Source of the DNA: a virus
DNA: 43,688 bases
IMG/VR virus record: IMGVR_UViG_3300045146_000080
Coordinates: 1 to 43,688 of that record
Reading direction: 5' to 3' (one strand)
A program made the translations under genes and the position numbers. Positions 1 to 5,767 of the stretch are shown one piece after another (positions within the stretch are counted from its first letter, which is position 1; each line of letters opens with the position of its first letter). Under the pieces are notes generated by a model that did no database searches, had not been told where the DNA came from, and saw only the letters and a program-made list of their open reading frames with translations.

Positions 1-31
1 GTGGTAGTTCCTTGAGAATAGTATAGCACAT
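1..31 (-). CDS. 5' end of a small hypothetical gene, cut by the left edge
   Basis: Only the first ten codons are visible (MCYTILKELP). The ATG at 29-31 on the minus strand follows a strong ribosome site, AGAAGGAGG, with eight bases between. The gene runs off the left edge. A start-less reading frame of the same strand ends at 43530 near the right edge. If the last base of the window and the first base are the same G, the two pieces join in frame into one 62-residue protein rich in acidic and aromatic residues. I do not recognise a family. The start is sure; the joining is inference. Confidence 0.55.
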   Translation of the reverse strand, partial: MCYTILKELP

Positions 32-33
32 AT

Positions 34-279
34 CTATTTCCTCCTTCTGAAAAATGTGTCGGGCCAGAAGTATCCAACCTGATCTTCCTCAATCAACACC
101 AACCAACCTGTTTCGGGTTTGTTGGTGTAGGTGGGCCTCTCGAAGGTATCGCGGACGCGTACTTTTTTTCCCGCGAACCTATCGAATGCATCCTTTGGAA
201 TACAGTAGGTCTCTTTTGGCAATCTCTTTCTCATGGTGAGAATGGTGCCTGGTCGAGGTGCTTTGTGGATTGTTTTCAT
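34..279 (-). CDS. hypothetical protein, 81 aa
   Basis: This is a small, basic, single-domain protein that I do not recognise. It begins MKTIHKAPRPGTILTMRKRL and ends in a run of Arg and Lys. The ATG at 279 is preceded by AAGAGGT with five bases between, which is why I prefer it to an upstream alternative start at 339. Alternating short hydrophobic and charged stretches (YCIPKDAF, KKVRVRD, GWLVLIEEDQVGYFWP) suggest a compact beta-rich fold, but this is only an impression. It starts two bases after the stop of the 282-458 gene, so both belong to the leftward early operon. Confidence 0.7.
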   Translation of the reverse strand: MKTIHKAPRPGTILTMRKRLPKETYCIPKDAFDRFAGKKVRVRDTFERPTYTNKPETGWLVLIEEDQVGYFWPDTFFRRRK

Positions 280-281
280 TT

Positions 282-458
282 CTACCTCTTGACATACGCA
301 TTGAGACCAATGACAACAAGCTTCCCTTCGTACTCGCACTTTGTGGGAACGTTGCTATGAGTGCTGGCAAGCACGAGACTCTTCCCCGTCTTCGAGACCT
401 GCGGGTCGAGATCGATCTCGATGATGAGTTTTTTGTCGTTGATCGTTGCTGTTAACAT
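282..458 (-). CDS. conserved small phage protein, 58 aa
   Basis: The ATG at 458 follows AAGGAGACAAACA, a good ribosome site, and the frame is open to a TAG at 282. The sequence has the pattern of a small protein that I have seen in many phages: an N-terminal segment MLTATINDKKLIIEIDLD, a central SKTGKSLVLASTHSNVPT and a C-terminal VVIGLNAYVKR. No function is known to me. The likely fold is a small beta sheet. It lies between two other small early genes with almost no spacing, so it is probably cotranscribed with them. Confidence 0.75.
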   Translation of the reverse strand: MLTATINDKKLIIEIDLDPQVSKTGKSLVLASTHSNVPTKCEYEGKLVVIGLNAYVKR

Positions 459-498
459 TGTTTGTCTCCTTGCTGCATTGCAGCGGTTTGTGTGTGTA

Positions 499-678
499 TT
501 ACCTCTTCTTTCTATTGATCTGTCTTTCCTCCCACTCCTCCCAACACGTTGGGCAGCAAAACGTTTTGTTTTTCACTCTCGGCGCTGTACTTAGTATGAC
601 GACATCCTCGCCGCAGTTGGCACACTTTGTGCGAGGCCTGTCTGGGTGGAACAATCTATCGAATAGGTATCGTAGCAT
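499..678 (-). CDS. small zinc-ribbon protein, 59 aa
   Basis: The ATG at 678 follows AAAAAAGGAGGAATAGT, a very strong ribosome site. The protein has two Cys pairs: CANC at residues 19-22 and CPTC at 42-45, with another Cys at 41, which is the layout of a small zinc ribbon. The ends are basic. A closely similar pattern (RVKCPNCG, then FWCRWC) occurs in the broken frame at 1214-1394, so the two look like paralogues. Function is unknown. Such small ribbons in early phage operons often contact nucleic acid or host proteins, but that is family-level inference. Confidence 0.72.
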   Translation of the reverse strand: MLRYLFDRLFHPDRPRTKCANCGEDVVILSTAPRVKNKTFCCPTCWEEWEERQINRKKR

Positions 679-679
679 A

Positions 680-1039
680 CTATTCCTCCTTTTTTAGTTC
701 ATCTGTTATTCTTTTCAGTTGTTCGGGATCAATCTTAACGCTATTGAGGTGTTGTTCAACGAGGCCTGTTTCTTCCTCTTGTAGATTGTTAATAGTATCT
801 CGTTTGCTAACACGTTTCCCCGTTGATTCTATCACCTCGATAGCCTCCTCTACCGTCAACGCTTTGCCACTGCCTAAAATTGCTTTTATCGTCTGCGCTG
901 CTATGCAATTAGATACAACCGAGTTGATAGTCCATCGTTTGCTCGGATACTTTTGCCGATAGTATAAAACAAGCTCAGCCAGATCACGGATATCAACTCT
1001 TGCGGATACTACTGTTGTTCCGTATATTCTTTTTCCCAT
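680..1039 (-). CDS. hypothetical early protein, 119 aa
   Basis: The start MGKRIYGTTVVSARVDIRDL follows GAGGAGGAAGG directly upstream of the ATG at 1039. The protein is mostly helical in appearance. Its central part (residues about 20-75) contains YYRQKYPSKRWTINSVVSNC followed by a Val/Glu-rich helix. The first 70 residues look somewhat like a ribbon-helix-helix or small DNA-binding fold: a short strand, then two helices. I would not call it on that. Its 5' end overlaps the end of the next upstream gene by 47 bases in another frame, which is common in this tightly packed arm. Confidence 0.65.
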   Translation of the reverse strand: MGKRIYGTTVVSARVDIRDLAELVLYYRQKYPSKRWTINSVVSNCIAAQTIKAILGSGKALTVEEAIEVIESTGKRVSKRDTINNLQEEETGLVEQHLNSVKIDPEQLKRITDELKKEE

Positions 1040-1217
1040 CCTTCCTCCTCTTGTTTTCTATATAGTTGAAAAACTTCTCCTCGTCGAAGGCCGTGTTATC
1101 CTCTGCAAGTATACGGCATAGGATACGTACCATCATCCTACCGCGAATTTCGCCGGTATATACGCGGTCAGCAAAAAAGCGGTAGTGTCTTCGGCTAAAC
1201 AGTGGTCTTTTATTCAT
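993..1217 (-). CDS. small basic hypothetical protein, 74 aa
   Basis: The ATG at 1217 is preceded by AAGGAGTCGGT. The protein is strongly basic and starts MNKRPLFSRRHYRFFADRV, with a later ENKRRKDGKKNIRN tail. The core RHYRFFADRVYTGEIRGRMM and the following IAEDN-type turn recall small phage proteins of unknown role. The last 47 bases overlap the start of the 680-1039 gene. Both frames have their own ribosome site, so I keep both. A nucleic-acid-binding role is possible because of the charge, but nothing specific supports it. Confidence 0.62.
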   Translation of the reverse strand: MNKRPLFSRRHYRFFADRVYTGEIRGRMMVRILCRILAEDNTAFDEEKFFNYIENKRRKDGKKNIRNNSSIRKS

Positions 1218-1394
1218 ACCGACTCCTTATGATACTCTTTTTGTGCAATAGGTTGTTCAACAAAACGAGCTTCGAAAAATATCCTACACCATCTGCACCA
1301 AAACTGATCGTTGCACGGTAGCGTATACAAAACAACTCGTTTTGTTTTGCCACAGTTTGGGCATTTTACTCTCGCTGTGTGCGTAGTACATCAC
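1214..1394 (-). pseudogene. frameshifted small zinc-ribbon gene, paralogue of 499-678
   Basis: A ribosome-site-like GGAGAGGGGGTG leads into GTG-ATG at 1394-1389, which opens MYYAHSESK and soon goes out of register. One base over, the frame reads RVKCPNCGKTKRVVLYTLPC, then FWCRWC, and ends at a TGA at 1214 that overlaps the next ATG. This second frame has no ATG, GTG or TTG after its upstream stop. Removing one base near 1370 would give an intact protein of 58 residues, almost the size of the similar 59-residue protein at 499-678. It could be a real frameshift mutation, a sequencing error, a programmed +1 shift or an unusual start codon. Confidence 0.55.
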
Positions 1395-1418
1395 CCCCTC
1401 TCCACAACATAGTGTTTG

Positions 1419-1586
1419 TCAATAGCCCGCCGCAGTCGCGGCTGCCTCTTCCTCAACGTGTTCGTCGTGGTTGAGTTTCTGCACAATCTCGGCTGCCTCG
1501 CATTGATCGAACAGTATCCGTAAAATAGCCCGATCAGCGTGTTCGGACACAACGAGTCGAGATACGCAATCGCATAGTTTGTTCAT
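1419..1586 (-). CDS. small hypothetical protein, 55 aa, first gene of the leftward arm
   Basis: The ATG at 1586 follows AAAAGGAGATGGACT. An ATG seven bases earlier opens a different frame without support. The protein begins MNKLCDCVSRLVVSEHADRA, has a helical middle and an Ala/Glu-rich C-terminus. I do not recognise it. It is the gene nearest the regulatory palindrome at 1633-1655 and the origin-like stretch, so it is probably the first gene transcribed leftward. An upstream in-frame extension to 1781 would run through the palindrome and a low-complexity stretch and has no ribosome site, so I reject that longer form. Confidence 0.62.
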   Translation of the reverse strand: MNKLCDCVSRLVVSEHADRAILRILFDQCEAAEIVQKLNHDEHVEEEAAATAAGY

Positions 1587-1632
1587 AGTCCATCTCCTTT
1601 TGTTTGGTCGTCCTCGTTTCAACAACATAGCA

Positions 1633-1655
1633 ACGTGTTTAAAAAATAAACACGT
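1633..1655 (-). promoter_or_regulatory. palindromic element 1 of 9
   Basis: On the minus strand this reads AGACGTGTTTA, five Ts, TAAACACGT (the AG lies just outside the span). It is one of nine copies of a 23-bp dyad in the window. It points leftward and its centre is 58 bases before the start of the 1419-1586 gene. Both half-sites are intact here. See the matching finding for the role, which is inferred. Confidence 0.8.
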
Positions 1656-1659
1656 CTGG

Positions 1660-2040
<381 letters not shown>

Positions 2041-2069
2041 CAAAACAAAAGGCGGATTTTTGATCCGCC
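2041..2069 (-). terminator. rho-independent terminator of the 2107-2628 gene
   Basis: On the minus strand the stem GGCGGAT/ATCCGCC (2051-2069, seven pairs, five-base loop) is followed by TTTTGTTTTG at 2041-2050. It lies 38 bases after the stop of the 2107-2628 gene and faces the same way. It is the clearest intrinsic terminator in the window and would isolate that gene from the leftward early operon. Confidence 0.85.
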
Positions 2070-2077
2070 CTATGTTT

Positions 2078-2100
2078 CCGTTTCAATGGATGCCATTGTT
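2078..2100 (+). repeat. inverted repeat, left copy
   Basis: CCGTTTCAATGGATGCCATT followed by GTT. The reverse complement of 2661-2684 matches it with one inserted T and one mismatch (A against G). The pair brackets the 2107-2628 gene and its ribosome site; the terminator lies just outside this copy. Confidence 0.85.
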
Positions 2101-2106
2101 TTGTTG

Positions 2107-2628
2107 TTATTCAACCTGTTTCTGTAGTTTTTCGATCAGCGATAGAATATCAGCCTTTGACATTTTCGCCGTTGCACGTAGCGCTTTTTGCATATCCGGT
2201 ACAGACTTTTTGCCTGTTGTCATGTAGTCCCGCGCAAATACGGTTTTCCCATCTGCGTCTCGCACGGTCTCGATTTTCCCTGTTGATTTCAGGGCCTTCC
2301 CGTATTGCACGATGAACCACTGCAAAAATCCGTAGAGGATGTATGTCTGCGGACATCCGGTTGTATCAACCCTGCATGAGATTGTCTGCGGCTCATATGG
2401 GCGAATAATGTTTCCGTTTTCATTCAGTTTCATTGTACCACGTATGATCTTTCCATCTGGTGATTTTTTGTCCGGTTCCCGTTCTGGTTCCGCGGTAACA
2501 GTCATTTTCGGCACGGGCAGGATAACTCCATCATACACCGCGTCTTTGAAAAAGTCCGTTATCCGCTGAACCATTCCAATTGGCTTGGAGCCGTCGAAAT
2601 TCGGTTCCGGCTTTTTGTTCCCGACCAT
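2107..2628 (-). CDS. hypothetical protein, 173 aa, moron-like single-gene cassette
   Basis: The ATG at 2628 follows TAAGGAGAGCGCAACA. The protein starts MVGNKKPEPNFDGSKPIGMV, has a charged middle (PEREPDKKSPDGK), a central beta-rich part and a C-terminal helix (KADILSLIEKLQKQVE). I do not recognise it. It stands alone in a large non-coding region, has its own terminator at 2041-2069 and is bracketed by the inverted repeat 2078-2100 / 2661-2684. Its codons favour GGA, CCG, CTG and AAA and avoid the ATA, AGG and CTA codons so common in the structural genes, and CTAG is absent. These signs fit a late insertion. A role for the host or in exclusion is possible but not shown. Confidence 0.78.
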   Translation of the reverse strand: MVGNKKPEPNFDGSKPIGMVQRITDFFKDAVYDGVILPVPKMTVTAEPEREPDKKSPDGKIIRGTMKLNENGNIIRPYEPQTISCRVDTTGCPQTYILYGFLQWFIVQYGKALKSTGKIETVRDADGKTVFARDYMTTGKKSVPDMQKALRATAKMSKADILSLIEKLQKQVE

Positions 2629-2660
2629 TGTTGCGCTCTCCTTATATTAGTTGTTAGCGT

Positions 2661-2684
2661 AACAACGGCATCCATTGAAAACGG
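2661..2684 (-). repeat. inverted repeat, right copy
   Basis: On the minus strand this reads CCGTTTTCAATGGATGCCGT followed by TGTT, pairing with 2078-2100. It lies upstream of the ribosome site of the 2107-2628 gene. Confidence 0.85.
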
Positions 2685-3107
2685 TTTTCAAACAACTGTG
2701 AATTTTCCCGCGTCTGGTATATCAACCAGTCCGTGTTCGATCACGTGTATAATTTAACGAATCGTATCAAAAAAGTCAAGGCATTTATTTATATTTATTT
2801 TCGTAAATGTACAATCAATGGCATGATATTTGCACAAATGCCGTTTGCTTTGTTAGTGCATAGATATATAGCAACATAGTTATATAACAAAGCAGTTATA
2901 CAAACCAATATGCCTGCTCTATAATATATCTACTATCAAATATAGTCAATCACTATATAATATCTACCGAATATCGGCAGCCGTGCCAGCACCCCCCGCC
3001 TTATGGGAAATGAACTTCGGGCCATGAGTATATCATACCCTCTACATTTTGTCTAGTTTTTTCAAAAAAGGTCGTACAATTGTCATATCTTTGCGCGATG
3101 CAAAGGC
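2685..3107. other. AT-rich non-coding strand-switch region
   Basis: No gene is supported. The leftward and rightward arms diverge across this stretch, so promoters for at least one arm should lie here. Two similar motifs, CTATAATATATCTAC near 2926 and CTATATAATATCTAC near 2953, look like a direct repeat with a TATAAT core. Neither has a clear -35 box, and the host is unknown, so I do not call a promoter. A TATCTTTG near 3087 resembles a Bacteroidetes -7 box but lacks the matching upstream TTTG at the usual distance. Confidence 0.5.
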
Positions 3108-3130
3108 GGGTGTTTATTTTTTAAACACGT
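3108..3130 (-). promoter_or_regulatory. palindromic element 2 of 9
   Basis: The conserved half AGACGTGTTTA is on the minus strand, followed by five As and TAAACACC, so the second half-site is degenerate at its end. Unlike most copies it points away from the nearest downstream gene on the plus strand and toward 2628. It is followed on the plus strand by a GC-rich hairpin with a T run. Confidence 0.75.
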
Positions 3131-3133
3131 CTA

Positions 3134-3157
3134 GGCGGCGCCGCGCCGCTGGTTTTT
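3134..3157 (+). terminator. possible rho-independent terminator
   Basis: GCGGC GCCGC GCCGC forms a short GC stem (outer five bases pair) and is followed by TGG and six T. It lies about 100 bases before the small-terminase gene. It would stop rightward transcription that starts further upstream and read through element 2. The stem can pair in more than one way, so the exact hairpin is unsure. Confidence 0.5.
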
Positions 3158-3257
3158 TGTGCAAAAAAGTTCTTGCTTTTCCCTTCTATTATTTATATAT
3201 TACCGTTGGCCTATAAAACATCCCCTCGGCCCCCTGATTGTACAATTAGAGGATGCT

Positions 3258-3791
3258 ATGGAAGCCAGTGTTGATGTTGTTGATAGGATAGATAATAGAC
3301 GCAATCCAGACGGCAATCAGAACTACGACGTTACTCGTATTTGGGAAAACCATAACGAGATTATACGACTGCTCGTAGCCGGTGTCTCCCCAACCGCCAT
3401 CGCTAGATCGTTGAACATAACAACTCAAACCGTTTCAAATGTTAGGAATAGTCCGCTAGCACAACAGCGCATCGCCGAGTTGTCAGCGCAGCGAGATGCC
3501 GAGGCCGTTGATATTGCTAAACGTGTGGCCGAGATTGCGCCGTTGGCAGTAGATGTTTTGAAAAAGCATTTGATAGATGCCCTCGAGAATGATGAGGATG
3601 ATAAGGATAAGGCTAGGATAGGAACCACAGCCGCGCTGGGCCTTCTCGACCACGCCGTTCCTAAAAAGGTAGAGGGCAGGGTGATGCACGGCCATATCAC
3701 GCTAGATAGAATAAACGAGATAAAACAAAAAGCACTAGTCAGTATGCAACAGGTTGTAGTTGTTGAGGAGACTAGCGATGAAAGTAAGTGA
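3258..3791 (+). CDS. terminase small subunit (putative)
   Basis: The small terminase subunit recognises phage DNA and hands it to the large subunit for packaging. The ATG at 3258 follows AGAGGATGCT; a frame open from further upstream lacks a ribosome site. Residues about 30-60 carry a helix-turn-helix (IIRLLVAGVSPTAIARSLNI, then TTQTVSNVRNS), and the rest is helical and charged, ending in an acidic tail. Length 177 residues fits small terminases. It is the first gene of the rightward arm, although the large subunit is 6.5 kb downstream, which is an unusual separation. It could instead be a different HTH regulator. It overlaps the endolysin start. Confidence 0.6.
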   Translation: MEASVDVVDRIDNRRNPDGNQNYDVTRIWENHNEIIRLLVAGVSPTAIARSLNITTQTVSNVRNSPLAQQRIAELSAQRDAEAVDIAKRVAEIAPLAVDVLKKHLIDALENDEDDKDKARIGTTAALGLLDHAVPKKVEGRVMHGHITLDRINEIKQKALVSMQQVVVVEETSDESK

Positions 3792-4143
3792 GCATTTCGA
3801 CGACGGCGAGTTTCGCTGCCCCTGCTGTTCCTCTGTTAAAATAGACAGTGAGTTGATAAGTCGTCTAGAGATTGCTAGGAAACTAGCCGATATACCATTC
3901 GCTATAAACTCCGGTTATAGATGTCAAACGTTCAACGATTCGTTGGAAAACAGTGTTCCGACGTCTAGTCATATAACCGGCAAAGCCGTAGATATAGTTG
4001 CCAATGCTGGTGCTACTAGATATAATATCGTAAAATCGTTGATACTAGCCGGATTCAAGCGTATTGGTATAGGTGCGTCGTTCATACATGCAGATGTTGA
4101 TACAGACAAACCGCAGTTCACAATGTGGACATACTACGAATAG
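3778..4143 (+). CDS. endolysin, M15-type peptidase
   Basis: The protein is a small peptidase of the M15 (VanY / phage T5 Lys-like) group, which cuts peptide bridges in peptidoglycan. The characteristic zinc-site patterns are visible: SGYRCQTFNDSL at about residues 45-57, SSHITGKAVDIVA at about 65-77 (His and Asp ligands), and a late FIHADVDTD at about 100-108 (His ligand). Length 121 residues is typical of the bare catalytic domain. The ATG at 3778 follows GAGGAGACTAGCG and overlaps the end of the preceding gene. It has no signal peptide, so a holin or membrane partner is expected, and the next three genes supply candidates. Confidence 0.85.
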   Translation: MKVSEHFDDGEFRCPCCSSVKIDSELISRLEIARKLADIPFAINSGYRCQTFNDSLENSVPTSSHITGKAVDIVANAGATRYNIVKSLILAGFKRIGIGASFIHADVDTDKPQFTMWTYYE

Positions 4144-4152
4144 GAGACAGCT

Positions 4153-4662
4153 ATGAAGCCGTGGATGTACGTACTCTGTGTGATATTATCAATAGCGTTG
4201 ATAGCATCCTGTGTATTATATTGGGTGCATCCAAGGGTTGTTATTCGAGAAGTTCCCGCCTCTATCCCCGATAGTCTACTTGTCCATTTCAAACCAGCCA
4301 AACCAGATACTGTCTATAAAGTAGTCCTCCGAACAATAGAACGAGAAGGGAAGAAGGACACTGTTTTTGTTCCCATCGAGGCTGTTTATCCTGATACCAT
4401 GCCGATGATAGACGTTGTCGAGAAAACATTCCGCAAAACACTAACCGGTGTGGCGGTAGAGTCGTTTGTTAAAACATATTCCTTCGGCGAGGTATTTGAT
4501 ATTGAAAACAACATAAAGGCAACAATAGATAAAAAGTGGGTTGCCGACGAGATAAATAAGGTCGTCACCATAGAAGTATCGAAGGCGAAGAGAAAAGGAA
4601 TATATATCGGCGCTGGTGCTGCTATAGTTGTCGGAGCTGGTTTGTGCTTGCTGTCGAGATAG
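4153..4662 (+). CDS. membrane protein of the lysis cassette, 169 aa
   Basis: An N-terminal hydrophobic segment (residues 4-24, MYVLCVILSIALIASCVLYW) is followed by a long soluble middle with many Lys, Glu and Val, then a second hydrophobic stretch near the C-terminus (about 150-167, GAGAAIVVGAGLCLL). The ATG follows GGAGACAGCT. It lies between the endolysin and two further small membrane proteins. A spanin-like or holin-like role fits the context, but the hydrophobic C-terminus is unlike a typical i-spanin. I cannot choose between these. Confidence 0.6.
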   Translation: MKPWMYVLCVILSIALIASCVLYWVHPRVVIREVPASIPDSLLVHFKPAKPDTVYKVVLRTIEREGKKDTVFVPIEAVYPDTMPMIDVVEKTFRKTLTGVAVESFVKTYSFGEVFDIENNIKATIDKKWVADEINKVVTIEVSKAKRKGIYIGAGAAIVVGAGLCLLSR

Positions 4663-4672
4663 GGAGGTTGAT

Positions 4673-5050
4673 GTGGGAAACGGATCTGGTATTCCCCTTA
4701 AAAATATCGCTGTAGATGAAAATAAGGGGATTGTGTTTGTTCCAACGCTGCGGTCGTGGATAGCATTAATTCTATCGGTAATAGGTTTGATTGGTGCAAT
4801 TGCAGCTATTGGCCGTAGTTATTACATGGTGTGTGACAGAGCGGGAAAAGTTCCTGGACTTGAGAGAAAAGTTAAGAGAATAGAAGTAGAAATAGCGGTT
4901 GATCGTGAAGGTAACTGGGCCCTGTCGAAGGAGATAATGCGAAAGCTAGACCCCGACGGGGCAGAGAGTAGGATAACACAGATAGAGGCTATGAAACAGG
5001 CAATGCTCAATACGTTAGAAGAGCAGGAAAAACAAAACGGAGGAAACTAA
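4673..5050 (+). CDS. membrane-anchored coiled-coil protein, 125 aa (lysis cassette)
   Basis: I choose the GTG at 4673 because GGGAGG lies five bases upstream, and it lies only ten bases after the previous stop. Residues about 30-50 form one membrane segment (WIALILSVIGLIGAIAAIG). The following part is charged and helical (KVKRIEVEIAVDREGNWALS, then EQEKQNGG), consistent with a coiled coil. One membrane helix with a coiled-coil tail is the plan of an inner-membrane spanin, so this is the best i-spanin candidate here. No matching outer-membrane lipoprotein is seen in the lysis cassette itself. Confidence 0.6.
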   Translation: MGNGSGIPLKNIAVDENKGIVFVPTLRSWIALILSVIGLIGAIAAIGRSYYMVCDRAGKVPGLERKVKRIEVEIAVDREGNWALSKEIMRKLDPDGAESRITQIEAMKQAMLNTLEEQEKQNGGN

Positions 5051-5051
5051 T

Positions 5052-5252
5052 ATGGCAGATGTTGAAAAAAAGACAGCAGTGTGGTTGGCCATACTGCGGG
5101 CGCTGAGAGTTGTCGTAGCTGCTGGTTTTCCATATTTCATCTCGTGGGTGTTGCAGAATCCTGATCCTAGGTGGTCTGCGCTTGGCCCCATTATCAACGG
5201 TATAGCCAAGTACCTGCGAGACGTGTACAAATGGGAGTGGTTGCCTGTCTAA
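5052..5252 (+). CDS. small hydrophobic protein, holin candidate, 66 aa
   Basis: The ATG at 5052 follows GGAGGAAACTAAT. The protein has a hydrophobic and amphipathic stretch at residues 9-36 (VWLAILRALRVVVAAGFPYF, then ISWVL) and a polar C-terminus ending in KWEWLPV. Size and position after the endolysin fit a class III or other small holin, but small membrane proteins cannot be assigned by size alone. The hairpin at 5271-5318 follows it, so it closes the lysis operon. Confidence 0.55.
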   Translation: MADVEKKTAVWLAILRALRVVVAAGFPYFISWVLQNPDPRWSALGPIINGIAKYLRDVYKWEWLPV

Positions 5253-5270
5253 CTAGGGAGGTTTAACCGA

Positions 5271-5318
5271 GTAGGCCTGTACGGGTTTCCCCTCTCTCCC
5301 CTTACCGTATGGGCCTAC
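5271..5318 (+). terminator. hairpin closing the lysis operon
   Basis: Arms GTAGGCCTGTACGG (5271-5284) and CCGTATGGGCCTAC (5305-5318) pair over 14 positions with two G-U pairs and a pyrimidine-rich 20-base loop. There is no T run after it, so intrinsic termination is uncertain. It could also protect the 3' end of the mRNA. Palindromic element 3 follows 16 bases later. Confidence 0.6.
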
Positions 5319-5334
5319 TATATAAAACAATCAG

Positions 5335-5357
5335 ACGTGTTTAGAAATTAAACACAA
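5335..5357 (+). promoter_or_regulatory. palindromic element 3 of 9
   Basis: ACGTGTTTA, GAAAT, TAAACACAA, preceded by AG. The left half is intact and one G interrupts the A run. It comes directly after the 5271-5318 hairpin, and its AAGGAG overlaps the ribosome site of the next gene, whose ATG is 22 bases from the centre. Confidence 0.8.
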
Positions 5358-5367
5358 GGAGTTATAG

Positions 5368-5763
5368 ATGAAAAGGCTTTTGGTCGGTATATTGCTATTG
5401 TTTCCGATGTTGTCGATTGGTCAAACGACGACTAGTAGGTTTTCATTTCAGGACAGCCTCGTTGTAACAACAACAAAGAAGGATACAACGTTCACAACAG
5501 AGCGTTTCGAGACAGCCGAGATAATGTTCAGTGGCTGTGATGGCCTCGTTAGATTTGCCATGTCTACACAGGATACAGTAGGTTGGAATAGACAAGGTCC
5601 GGCTGCGAAGATGAAACACTACCGTCTCGTCGAGGAGGGAAACATTCTATACATAGTTCCAAATAAAGACCTCGGCATAACTGGTTTATATAGACTAGAC
5701 GTTCGATCAGTTAGTGGTAGTGGTATCATGTATTTGACAGGGACGAAGAAGGTTGGAGAATAG
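5368..5763 (+). CDS. exported hypothetical protein, 131 aa
   Basis: The N-terminus is a Sec signal peptide: MKR, a hydrophobic core (LLVGILLLFPMLSIG) and a likely cut before QTTTSRFSFQD. The mature part is beta-rich with many Thr and ends in a KVGE tail, with LYIVPNKDLGITGLYRLDVR near the end. I do not recognise it. No lipobox cysteine is present. It opens a block of three genes with signal peptides directly after palindromic element 3. Why a phage should export this protein is unclear; a virion part or a host-surface factor are both possible. Confidence 0.7.
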   Translation: MKRLLVGILLLFPMLSIGQTTTSRFSFQDSLVVTTTKKDTTFTTERFETAEIMFSGCDGLVRFAMSTQDTVGWNRQGPAAKMKHYRLVEEGNILYIVPNKDLGITGLYRLDVRSVSGSGIMYLTGTKKVGE

Positions 5764-5767
5764 TGCT

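Noticed and set aside
2685-3107. Sigma-70 or Bacteroidetes promoters
   Set aside because: TATAAT- and TAnnTTTG-like strings occur, but no partner box at the right distance is convincing and the host is unknown.
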